A stretch of DNA of 64,000 nucleotides. It comes from Acinetobacter sp. MB5 (GTDB lineage: Bacteria > Pseudomonadota > Gammaproteobacteria > Pseudomonadales > Moraxellaceae). Shown in pieces: positions 8,888 to 15,958 of this stretch. The stretch lies in assembly GCF_003261585.1 (NCBI RefSeq), contig NZ_POVU01000010.1:31366-95365 (forward strand), in the 5' to 3' direction. The translations under genes and the position numbers were made by a program. The first letter of the stretch is position 1; each line of letters opens with the position of its first letter. The notes under the pieces were generated by a model. It made no database searches. It saw only the letters and a list, made by a program, of their open reading frames with translations, and was not told where the DNA came from.

Positions 8888-10120
8888 CTATGATTTCATT
8901 GTTTTTATCACTGGCTGCCAGACTAATCCTACAAGTGCAACGATGCAGAAAATCACGCCTGCATAAAATGTGAATGATGCTCCAAGTCGATCCCACAACA
9001 ATCCAGCCAGTACGCTTGCAACGAGCATAGCCAATCCACTGACAAGATTGAAAAATCCATACGCTGTTCCACGCAAGTCATCGGGTGCGGTATCCGCAAC
9101 CATTGTCGCCAGCAACCCCTGAGTCATTCCCATATGGACACCCCACAGGGCAACACCAGCCAGCACAATAATCCAGTGATTGTCCATTGCCAGCACCAGA
9201 TCGGCTGCAATCAATACAATTAACCCCAGCGCCAGTAGAGTCTTATGACTCATGTGGTCGGACAATTTTCCAAATGGATAAGCAGACAGAGCATAGACCA
9301 GATTCATCGCCACCATGACCAACGGGACTAATGCAACTGGAATACCACTTTGTTGTGCACGCAAAACCAAAAATGCCTCACTAAAGCGGGCCAATGTAAA
9401 CACCGCTCCAATACCCACCACCCACCAATACGAACCATCTAGGCGCTTTAGGTTTTCCCGCTTGATCGGATTTGTACGCTTGGTTGCCTGCTGATGATCT
9501 GGCTCTCGTATACCAAATAGCAGCAATGCGACAGCCATTAGCCCTGGAATTACAGCAACCCAAAACACCGCACGAAAATCGTTGGCCCACAGTAGCATCA
9601 AGCCTACTGCTAACAATGGGCCAAAAAGAGCACCTACAGTATCGAGAGCCTGGCGTAGACCAAACGCCGAACCACGTAATTGATCTGGCACAATATCAGC
9701 TATTAGGGCATCACGAGGAGCACCACGAATACCCTTTCCGGCACGATCTAATAGGCGGGCGGTTAGCACAAGATCAATCGTGGACGCCATGGCAAATAGT
9801 GGTTTGGTGAGTGCACTAATCGTGTAGCCAATCACGGCTAAGCCTTTACGTTTACCGAGATAATCACTGACTGCACCAGAAAATATTTTAATGATGAGTG
9901 CAGTGGCCTCAGCCAAACCCTCAATCAGACCAATCGCAAGCGCACTTGCTCCCAGTGCCGTAACCATAAAGAGTGGCAGTAGGCTATGAATCATTTCCGA
10001 TGAAATATCCATCAGCATGCTGACAAAACCGAGTACCCATACGCCTGATGGTATTTGCTGCCTAGTGCTTTTTGGAGGTATTGTCATCGTCACACTCATC
10101 CCATGGCATCGGTGGACCAT
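8888..10120 (-). CDS. MFS transporter, 12 membrane segments
   Basis: About 410 residues with the major facilitator pattern. A first segment with SMLMDISSEMIHSLLPLF precedes the loop 2-3 motif variant GAVSDYLGKRKGLA (residues 80-93). RLLDRAGKGIRGAPRDALIAD is near 122-142, and the second half has a matching PFGKLSDHMSHK loop. The RAGKGIRGAPRDALIAD block is typical of a COG0477-type drug or unknown-substrate MFS group. The longest frame starts at 10120; internal Met codons at 10099 and 10087 are equally possible because none has a strong ribosome site. The gene is visibly more GC-rich than its neighbours, which suggests acquisition from elsewhere. The substrate is unknown. Confidence 0.8.
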   Translation of the reverse strand: MVHRCHGMSVTMTIPPKSTRQQIPSGVWVLGFVSMLMDISSEMIHSLLPLFMVTALGASALAIGLIEGLAEATALIIKIFSGAVSDYLGKRKGLAVIGYTISALTKPLFAMASTIDLVLTARLLDRAGKGIRGAPRDALIADIVPDQLRGSAFGLRQALDTVGALFGPLLAVGLMLLWANDFRAVFWVAVIPGLMAVALLLFGIREPDHQQATKRTNPIKRENLKRLDGSYWWVVGIGAVFTLARFSEAFLVLRAQQSGIPVALVPLVMVAMNLVYALSAYPFGKLSDHMSHKTLLALGLIVLIAADLVLAMDNHWIIVLAGVALWGVHMGMTQGLLATMVADTAPDDLRGTAYGFFNLVSGLAMLVASVLAGLLWDRLGASFTFYAGVIFCIVALVGLVWQPVIKTMKS

Positions 10121-10547
10121 AAAAACGACTGATTAAAAGCTTAGATGTTGTTTACTTTTTAATCTACACCTAAGCGGATCTAATTAATTGATTATTTTTA
10201 CATAGACTAAAAAAATACAGTCCAAATGAGATTATTAATCTCAATTGAGCGGGTCACAGGTTTTTAAGTGACGATATAGAGCTGATTTTCTAATTCCAAA
10301 AGCTTGGCCAAAAGAGCTTTTAGATATGTACAGCACTTTTGCCCACGCCTGACATAAAGCAATTTCCCAATCAATTCTGAACCAATACACTTACATAGAA
10401 AAATTTTAGCCTCCCGAATTTTAAACATTGCGCATTGGTGCTTTTTAAAAATCACTGCCTTGGTAATTTTTTTAATGCTGTAAGCCATATCTCACAAGCA
10501 TAGGGGGCAATGTCCCCTATTCAAGCAGGGTCAGATTTCTTATTCTA
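10121..10547. other. Intergenic region upstream of the MFS gene
   Basis: It contains the presumed promoter of the MFS gene. A 74-codon minus-strand frame (10264-10488) has no recognisable domain and a basic, low-complexity product; I do not call it a gene. Nothing else is supported. Confidence 0.3.
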
Positions 10548-10688
10548 GGCTCATTGAGGAACAGGATGTTCCGGAACATCAAACAAAAATAATAAGTTCT
10601 TGCAACAGGATCGTGAGGGATGACAGGAGTTGCCCCTAAGACGCAAAAAATGAAAAAAGCCCTGACATGATGTCGGGGCTTTTTTCAT
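10548..10688 (+). ncRNA. Candidate small RNA ending in a strong terminator (C4-antisense-like Acinetobacter sRNA?)
   Basis: A non-coding segment has a perfect 16-bp palindrome (GATGTTCCGGAACATC, 10565-10580). Next comes a segment containing GATGACAGGAGTTGCC near 10620, then a very strong intrinsic terminator. This order (GGATGTTCC element, CAGGAGTTGCC element, terminator) recalls the abundant family of short C4-like RNAs described in Acinetobacter transcriptomes. I am matching from memory. The 5' end is a guess; a TATTCT box at about 10538 could be its -10. No plus-strand gene needs this terminator. Confidence 0.4.
10653..10688. terminator. Strong bidirectional intrinsic terminator
   Basis: AAAAAAGCCCTGACAT and ATGTCGGGGCTTTTTT form a long GC-centred stem flanked by A and T runs. 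It can stop transcription in both directions. On the minus strand it serves the DMT transporter gene that ends at 10753; on the plus strand it would end the candidate small RNA. Confidence 0.85.
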
Positions 10689-10752
10689 TTCGTTTAAGAG
10701 ACTTATATGAATTGAAAATACTTTAACCATCTACCTTTAAAAAAAATATAGA

Positions 10753-11793
10753 TTATTTATGATCATGCTGATGATGGATATCAGGATAATGTGCATGGGT
10801 GTGCTGTAGTACTTCGTGTTTATGGAAATGACGATGACGAACACCTTCGGCTACAGGATAATCATGATCGTGCTGATGATGTTCGTCATGAATATGCTCA
10901 TGGTCATGGTAAAGTTCTTGATGCGTATGTAAATGCTCATGTTTTTCTGTTAAATGGAGCCATACACCAAAAGCCATCAAAGCGCCTGCAATTAACAAAG
11001 AAAGCGTGATGGGTTCTCCTAATACGACTGCGATCAATGCACCAATAAACGGAGCAATCGAAAAATAAGCGCCTGTTCTCGCTGTTCCCAAATGACGTAA
11101 ACCAATCACAAATAACGTCAAACTAATACCGTAAGCAAAGAAACCGACTAACATTGCCCCAATGCTATTTAACATGGTTGGAAAAGTTGTTTTGACAGAC
11201 ATCGCTAATAGTAAGTTGACGATACCTGCACTTAAGCCCTTGATTGATGCGATCCATGTTGCATCTGTTAAGGAGACTTTACGGGTTAAATTGTTATCAA
11301 TCGCCCATGCCAAACAGGCTGCGAGTACTAACCAAGATGCTGAAGCATGGGAGAAACTAAAATCACCTGACCAGCTTAAAATTAAAGCCCCGACAACAAT
11401 CGAGATCATGCCAATAAAAATGCGTTTATCAACATTTTCTTTAAATACACACCATGCCAATACTGCGGTTAAAACAGCTTCCATATTTAAAAGAAGTGAT
11501 ACATTTGTTGCAGGTAAATGAGACAGTCCAAGCATAAGTAACACAGGCGCGATGACTCCACCACTTACAATCGTTCCAATGAGCCATGGAATTTCATCTT
11601 TAGCGAGATGCACTGGTGACGCTTTGGTAAGGAAACGATAAATGCTAAGCCCTACGCCTGAACCAAGGTATAAAAGAGCGGCAAGTAACCATGGATTAAT
11701 ATCACTGAGTAATAATTTCGCTAAGGGCGTACTTACACCAAATAAAAATGCTGCTCCTAAAGCGGATAACACACCAATATTTTTGATATCCAT
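10753..11793 (-). CDS. EamA/DMT-family transporter with a histidine-rich C-terminal tail
   Basis: About 346 residues. Residues 1-280 show ten hydrophobic segments in two EamA repeats (first GALGAAFLFGVSTPLAKLL, second WLVLAACLAWAIDNNLTRKVS). The last ~65 residues are extraordinary: about 24 histidines mixed with Asp and Glu (for example HDHEHIHDEHHQHDHD). A His/Asp tail on the cytoplasmic end suggests transition-metal binding (Zn, Ni, Co), either as sensor or substrate delivery; that is inference. The tail looks genetically intact and in frame. The gene is divergent from a small ORF at 11863. It could alternatively be a metabolite exporter whose tail only buffers metal. Confidence 0.85.
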   Translation of the reverse strand: MDIKNIGVLSALGAAFLFGVSTPLAKLLLSDINPWLLAALLYLGSGVGLSIYRFLTKASPVHLAKDEIPWLIGTIVSGGVIAPVLLMLGLSHLPATNVSLLLNMEAVLTAVLAWCVFKENVDKRIFIGMISIVVGALILSWSGDFSFSHASASWLVLAACLAWAIDNNLTRKVSLTDATWIASIKGLSAGIVNLLLAMSVKTTFPTMLNSIGAMLVGFFAYGISLTLFVIGLRHLGTARTGAYFSIAPFIGALIAVVLGEPITLSLLIAGALMAFGVWLHLTEKHEHLHTHQELYHDHEHIHDEHHQHDHDYPVAEGVRHRHFHKHEVLQHTHAHYPDIHHQHDHK

Positions 11794-11862
11794 TGTTTGA
11801 ATTCACTGACCTCATTTTTTGTATTATATGATTATCAAAATTTAAATTTGATTAATAAAGTC

Positions 11863-12156
11863 ATGATACTGATAAAAGGAGTCTACGCTCCTTTTTTAAG
11901 TGATTCTATAAATAAGGTTTGGGTTAAAGAAGCTGCGATCCAAATGAATGGAATCGATATTGTTATTCCTAATGTGAGTGCACTTACAGGTGGAACAGAT
12001 TTACCTAATTCTGCTTTACTGCTCAATGCAGCATTGTCATGGTTACGTCAATCCCCTTCTAGTGCTGTCGTACTGATCTCCAGTGCTTCTGGTCGCGAAG
12101 TAAATATGTTTGCGGAGCCATATGGTGTTCAATTTTATATAAGCTCATCATTATAA
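11863..12156 (+). CDS. Small protein of unknown function
   Basis: A 97-codon frame (119 codons if read from 11797), divergent from the DMT transporter. The product has an amphipathic middle (NSALLLNAALSWLRQSPSSAVVLIS) and ends MFAEPYGVQFYISSSL. I recognise no family. The ATG at 11863 is preceded by a weak AAAG; the upstream 22 codons read like non-coding AT-rich DNA. Codon use is reasonable for a gene, but the evidence for expression is thin. Confidence 0.4.
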   Translation: MILIKGVYAPFLSDSINKVWVKEAAIQMNGIDIVIPNVSALTGGTDLPNSALLLNAALSWLRQSPSSAVVLISSASGREVNMFAEPYGVQFYISSSL

Positions 12157-12229
12157 ATGCCTTTTTATAAAATAAAGCTTCTTTCTCAATTTTGACCCAG
12201 ATTTTGGTGTTCTTTTTTTCCAAGTTACT

Positions 12230-12766
12230 TTAGAAAGATGATCCGGGAAGCATTAAAAAATCGAGCTCCTCGGCTGTAGAACTCCTACCCAATACTTGAT
12301 TACGATGGGGATAACGGCCAAAACGGTCAATGATTGCTTTATGCTTGATTTCAAACTCTAGATTGCCTTCTAGACCAGGCTGATTAAATAATTTGAGAGC
12401 TTCCTGATGAATCACGCTGGATTCAGAGTGCATGTAGGGGAGATAACAAAATGCACGCATATGTGGAGCCAGATCTTTATCACAACCGTTACGAATCGCT
12501 TCCTGAGCCAAGACCAATGCTAGTGAATCTGCACTGAATGCTTCTGCATGCCCCCTAAAAATATTTCTGGAAAATTGATCAAGTAGAATAATTTCAGCGA
12601 GTCGCCCCATCGCATTGTCACGCCAAGAAAATAGTTCAGCTCGTTTCGCCTGAACCAACAGGTCAGTAAAACGTTCACGAATCAAGAGATCCAATTCAGG
12701 TTCACTTTTGAACCACTGGCTAGGCTGAATCTCTTCAAACCAAAACTTGATAACAGTTTGATACAT
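12230..12766 (-). CDS. DUF924 family protein
   Basis: A 178-residue soluble protein with the full DUF924 signature: IKFWFEEIQPSQWFKSEPELD at the start, ERFTDLLVQA, GRLAEIILLDQFSRNIFRG (residues 55-73), HMRAFCYLPYMHSE and HKAIIDRFGRYPHRN near the end. The family has a TPR-like helical fold and no established biochemical role. It appears to be a lone transcription unit. Homologues are common in Proteobacterial chromosomes, which gives slight support to a chromosomal origin for this side of the window. Confidence 0.9.
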   Translation of the reverse strand: MYQTVIKFWFEEIQPSQWFKSEPELDLLIRERFTDLLVQAKRAELFSWRDNAMGRLAEIILLDQFSRNIFRGHAEAFSADSLALVLAQEAIRNGCDKDLAPHMRAFCYLPYMHSESSVIHQEALKLFNQPGLEGNLEFEIKHKAIIDRFGRYPHRNQVLGRSSTAEELDFLMLPGSSF

Positions 12767-13043
12767 TTAGTTTTTTCCTTGTATTTGTTTAGTTATATAA
12801 ATGCAGCAATGAGAAAATGATGATCTTTATTGATATGCTGAATCTCTTCATTAAATTCTACTCTGTTTTAAGCAATTTATTCGAAATAACATCTAATAAG
12901 CATCTTAAGCTACATATGTTCATGATTTATTGATTAATGCCGAATCCATTCATTGAAGAATAGATAAATTGTGTAATGTAGTGATGTCCTAGAATGGTGG
13001 TGAACCGAATAATCATGTGTATTCACAATTAAACTGAGATGAG

Positions 13044-13362
13044 CTTTCATCAATGATGAGGTTACTTAACTTATGTAAGTTATGAAAAAATCAAGCTTAT
13101 CAGGAATCCGTCCACATATTGCCGTCCGGATGAATGCTTTATTGCTATATCGGCCGTCCAGACACCATATCAAGACAATCACTTTCATCAATGATGAAGT
13201 TACTTAACTTATGTAAGTTATGAAAAAATCAAGCTTGTCAGGAATCCGTCCACATATTGCCGTCCGGATGAATGCTTTATCGCTATATCGGCCGTCCAGA
13301 CACCATATCAAAGCAATCACTTTCATCAATGATGAAGTTACTTAACTTATGTAAGTTATGAA
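13044..13362. repeat. 138-bp tandem repeats downstream of the rep gene (two full units plus a partial third)
   Basis: Units start at 13044, 13182 and 13320 (each at CTTTCATCAATGATGA), exactly 138 bases apart; the third is cut after about 43 bases. Each unit contains TTAACTTATGTAAGTTATG. The full units also carry TCAGGAATCCGTCCACATAT, which matches the iterons upstream of rep. CCGTCCGGATGAATGCTT and CGGCCGTCCAGACACCATAT follow. The AAGTTATGAA element is the complement of the CTTCATAA array unit found downstream of the partition genes. These are likely replication or partition control sites of the replicon. Confidence 0.85.
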
Positions 13363-13375
13363 GCTTATTATTAAA

Positions 13376-14314
13376 TCATTTAAATTTTTCTTTGAAACCA
13401 ACCTCTAATAAATACTGATAATACTTTTGTACATTTTTCTGCTCTTGAAGCTCGCTAGCTATTCTTTCACGGAAGTCATCTATTGACTCACCAATATTCG
13501 CATACTTCGCTCCAAATTTTGGATATAACACTAAATCACATAGCTTATTTGCAAAAAAAACACTCTGCTTTGGAGTCAATAAATAACTTGGCTCTAACAC
13601 GATCTCATTTGAGTTTGAATTTAGATCGACTTTAAGATCAAATGAAAATTCTATATGTGTAATTGTTCTGCCTTCTTTTCTTTGAACATAATTCACATCA
13701 ATATCAGTAAATTTATTAATTTGATCTATTGCAACTGTCAGCACGCGTTTCTTAAAATCGCCCATTACTTTATATTCATTTTCAAGTAAACCTAGCTTTT
13801 CTCTTAACTGAAGAATACTAATATATAATTTTCCTTTTCCCTTCCATCTGATCAATAATTCATATAGCCGTATAGCATAGACACTCGATAGTTGCGAAAT
13901 TTGTTTTAATTCATAACGCGTGAATTTTTCTTCGAGCTTCACAAATAATTGTAAAATATCTTGCGTAAATACGAGCTGAGCACAAGCAGCTTCTTTGACA
14001 TAACCAACTTTAGAGACCCAACGGCTTTTATAAATCGCTGGTTTCCCTGTTAGAGGGTCTATAGCTTTATAAGTGAGCCGACGTTCAAATAAATTATCAC
14101 ATGCGGTCTGTAGGGCCTCATACGCTGATTGGCGGCCTAAATTGAAGTGCTTCATATATTCTGATGCGTGAATTGTCAAAACAGTATCTGAGGTAAGATC
14201 TTTTTCAATATCTCTTGCCGCGATAATTGCAATTAGAATTAAGCGTTGTTCAGATAAGTTTAAAGAGTAAGATGCTTCAATTAAGTTATTATCTTTATAT
14301 ATTACATTCGCCAT
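13376..14314 (-). CDS. repB: Rep_3-family plasmid replication initiator
   Basis: From the ATG at 14314 the product has 312 residues. It begins MANVIYKDNNLIEASYSLNLSEQRLIL, the classical first winged-helix segment of the Rep_3 (RepB/RepE-like) initiators. It continues with EYMKHFNLGRQSAYEALQTACDNLFERRLTY and RYELKQISQLSSVYAIRLYELLIRWK, the usual middle of the family. It binds the iterons immediately upstream and starts replication. I prefer 14314 because GATGAG lies 7 bases before it and because the longer frame (to 14356) begins inside a probable operator. Function as an iteron-type initiator is well supported; the copy-number class is not readable. Confidence 0.93.
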   Translation of the reverse strand: MANVIYKDNNLIEASYSLNLSEQRLILIAIIAARDIEKDLTSDTVLTIHASEYMKHFNLGRQSAYEALQTACDNLFERRLTYKAIDPLTGKPAIYKSRWVSKVGYVKEAACAQLVFTQDILQLFVKLEEKFTRYELKQISQLSSVYAIRLYELLIRWKGKGKLYISILQLREKLGLLENEYKVMGDFKKRVLTVAIDQINKFTDIDVNYVQRKEGRTITHIEFSFDLKVDLNSNSNEIVLEPSYLLTPKQSVFFANKLCDLVLYPKFGAKYANIGESIDDFRERIASELQEQKNVQKYYQYLLEVGFKEKFK

Positions 14315-14342
14315 GTCATGACTCATCATGAAAACACAATCT

Positions 14343-14367
14343 ATGGACATTAACATTTAACGTCCAT
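14343..14367. promoter_or_regulatory. Inverted repeat at the rep promoter, likely autoregulatory operator
   Basis: ATGGAC (14343-14348) and GTCCAT (14362-14367) form an inverted repeat just upstream of the rep start. The GTCCAT arm is part of the iteron sequence TTGTCCATATA. Iteron plasmids often repress rep through inverted half-iterons, so this is the expected autoregulation site; binding itself is inferred. Confidence 0.55.
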
Positions 14368-14407
14368 ATTTTAAAGTTTTTTTTTGATGTAAGGGATTTG
14401 TCTATAT

Positions 14408-14520
14408 ATGTCAGGAATCCGTCCACTTATTGTCAGGAATCTGTCATTTTGAATCACGGAATTTGTCCACATAATGACAGGAATTTGTCCATATAATGAC
14501 AGGAATTTGTCCATATATAT
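14408..14520. repeat. Five 22-bp iterons, replication origin
   Basis: The core GGAAT(C/T)(C/T)GTC occurs with its first G at 14414, 14436, 14458, 14480 and 14502, exactly 22 bases apart, so all copies face the same side of the helix. Copies 4 and 5 are nearly identical (ACAGGAATTTGTCCATAT); copies 1-3 diverge. An AT-rich stretch at 14540-14690 adjoins them and could be the melting region. Location upstream of a Rep_3 gene identifies this as the origin of an iteron-type replicon. Confidence 0.9.
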
Positions 14521-14689
14521 TCTCTGAAAGCTATATTCTGTAAGCTTTGCAGCGAATCTATAAATATAAAATAAATAAAATTATAAATTTAAAAAAAGAA
14601 TTACTTGTGGATAACTTTATAAAAAAGCCTTATTTTCCTATTTATAGTTGATTCAATGTATAAAAACTTATAAATTACGGTTAACAAAA

Positions 14690-14712
14690 TTACGTAACTT
14701 ACATAACTTATG
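14690..14712. promoter_or_regulatory. Dyad overlapping the parA start, likely partition-protein operator
   Basis: The stretch TTACGTAACTTACATAACTT runs into the parA ATG. It carries CATAACTT, the same core as the CTTCATAA arrays, and is related in inverted orientation to the TTAACTTATGTAAGTTATG element of the 138-bp repeats. Partition proteins of this class normally repress their own operon from such a site. Confidence 0.45.
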
Positions 14713-15348
14713 ATTATTTTAGTTGGTGGTGAAAAAGGTGGAGCTGGCAAAAGCTGTCTTGCCCAAAACTTAAGCGTTTATTTACAAACAAAAAATAGAG
14801 ATGTTCTTTTACTCGATGCGGATCCTCAAGGGACAACGACAGACTGGATTAAAGAGCGTGATGATAATGAAGAATTGAAAAATATTCCATCGGTTCAAGC
14901 ATCAGGAAACATTCGTCTTGTTTTAAAAGATTTAGCAAAAAGATATCAAGATATTGTCATTGATGCTGGTGGACAAGATTCTGAAGCCCTACGTTCTGCA
15001 ATGACAATAGCAACGCATATGTTACTTCCTTTTAGACCCAAACGTAGAGATCTAAAAACATTAGACCATATGGAGCAAGTGTTAAAATTAGCAAAAGCAG
15101 TCAATCCTGATTTAAATGCGCGAGCGATTATTACTCAATGTCCAACTCTACCATCGCAAGTTCAACGCATTTTAGATGCAAAGGATGCATGTTTATCTTT
15201 TGGCATTAAAGCGTTAGATCAAATAACTACAAATCGGAATGTTTATGATGATGCTGATGAAAACGGCCTTTCAGTATTTGAAGTAACAAGTGATCCTAAA
15301 GCAAAAGCGGAAATTGAAGGCATCGCACAAGAATTCTTAGGAGTGTAA
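14710..15348 (+). CDS. parA: ParA-family partition ATPase (small, type Ib)
   Basis: A 212-residue protein with the deviant Walker A motif KGGAGKS at residues 9-15, LLLDADPQGTTTDW (Walker A') around 33-46 and VIDAGGQD (Walker B) around 84-91. There is no N-terminal DNA-binding extension, which places it in the small type Ib ParA class. Such proteins work with a small ribbon-helix-helix partner and short direct-repeat centromeres. Both are present immediately downstream. It segregates the replicon by ATP-dependent patterning on the nucleoid. Confidence 0.94.
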   Translation: MIILVGGEKGGAGKSCLAQNLSVYLQTKNRDVLLLDADPQGTTTDWIKERDDNEELKNIPSVQASGNIRLVLKDLAKRYQDIVIDAGGQDSEALRSAMTIATHMLLPFRPKRRDLKTLDHMEQVLKLAKAVNPDLNARAIITQCPTLPSQVQRILDAKDACLSFGIKALDQITTNRNVYDDADENGLSVFEVTSDPKAKAEIEGIAQEFLGV

Positions 15349-15351
15349 TTT

Positions 15352-15651
15352 ATGGTAGGTCTTAGTGGTTTGAAAAAGAAAACTGAAGAAATCTCAGAAC
15401 AAGATCAGCTGGTTGAAAATTTCATTTCTGGTGCTGAAAAAAGAGTTAAGGATTTGGAAGTTTCTCAAAAGAAATTTGTTCGCTGTACATTCTCATTAAA
15501 TGAAGAATTAAGTCAGCTTATTGATGATCTAATTGTTAAGAGCAATAACGCACGTGTGAACCGATCAAGTATTGTGAGAATAGCTCTAGAATCATTAGCT
15601 GAGCAAACCCCTGAAGAGTTTCAGGAACTCATTAATAAAAATTCTAAATAA
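15352..15651 (+). CDS. Ribbon-helix-helix centromere-binding protein (ParB/ParG analogue)
   Basis: A 99-residue protein starting 3 bases after the parA stop. The N-terminal half is charged and probably flexible. The C-terminal half has the strand-helix-helix pattern FVRCTFSLNEELSQLIDDLIVKSNNARVNRSSIVRIALESLAE, typical of MetJ/Arc-type folds in type Ib partition partners (ParG, omega). It is expected to bind the 8-bp direct repeats downstream and the dyad at the parA start. The assignment rests on fold pattern and operon position. Confidence 0.8.
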   Translation: MVGLSGLKKKTEEISEQDQLVENFISGAEKRVKDLEVSQKKFVRCTFSLNEELSQLIDDLIVKSNNARVNRSSIVRIALESLAEQTPEEFQELINKNSK

Positions 15652-15690
15652 TAGAAATGCTATTTAATTTATTGAAATTAGATAGCATAA

Positions 15691-15738
15691 CTTCATAACT
15701 TCATAACTTCATAACTTCATAACTTCATAACTTCATAA
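15691..15738. repeat. Six tandem copies of the 8-mer CTTCATAA, candidate centromere (parS)
   Basis: Six uninterrupted perfect copies, followed by CTTATG and preceded by a degenerate copy (AGCATAA), start 40 bases after the ribbon-helix-helix gene. Short direct repeats at this place are the usual centromere of ParA/RHH partition systems. The same unit occurs twelve times at 29131-29226. Confidence 0.8.
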
Positions 15739-15881
15739 CTTATGCATAAATAGGTGATTTTCCTAGAGAAAGGTGTATTTATTTTTTCATAAATACATGA
15801 TTTAAAATAAATTATTATATTTTTAGATAGTTTTACAAATTTTAAGGTCATTAAATAGAATTATTATTGTTTATTAATGTA

Positions 15882-15901
15882 AATAATAATAATTATCATT
15901 T
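15882..15901. promoter_or_regulatory. Fur box upstream of the siderophore operon
   Basis: AATAATAATAATTATCATTT fits the Fur consensus of repeated GATAAT hexamers, with two good hexamers and a partial third. It is followed by TGCAATATTT. A second site before the TonB receptor gene has the same following TTTGCAAT. It lies about 58 bases before the first synthetase start and implies iron repression. Confidence 0.75.
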
Positions 15902-15958
15902 GCAATATTTTTAACTAATGCTTAATATCCGCCTACCTCCTGATAAAGAGTGATATTG

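Noticed and set aside
9472..9810. 112-codon frame antisense to the MFS gene
   Set aside because: Shadow of a well-supported transporter; no independent domain.
10264..10488. 74-codon minus-strand frame
   Set aside because: Lys/Leu-rich product with no domain, poor ribosome site and no neighbour context; treated as spacer.
11162..11521. 119-codon frame antisense to the DMT transporter
   Set aside because: Shadow frame with no known family; the opposite strand encodes a clear EamA protein.
15691..15738. CRISPR-like array
   Set aside because: The unit is 8 bp with no spacers between copies and no cas genes anywhere in the window; it is a simple tandem array.
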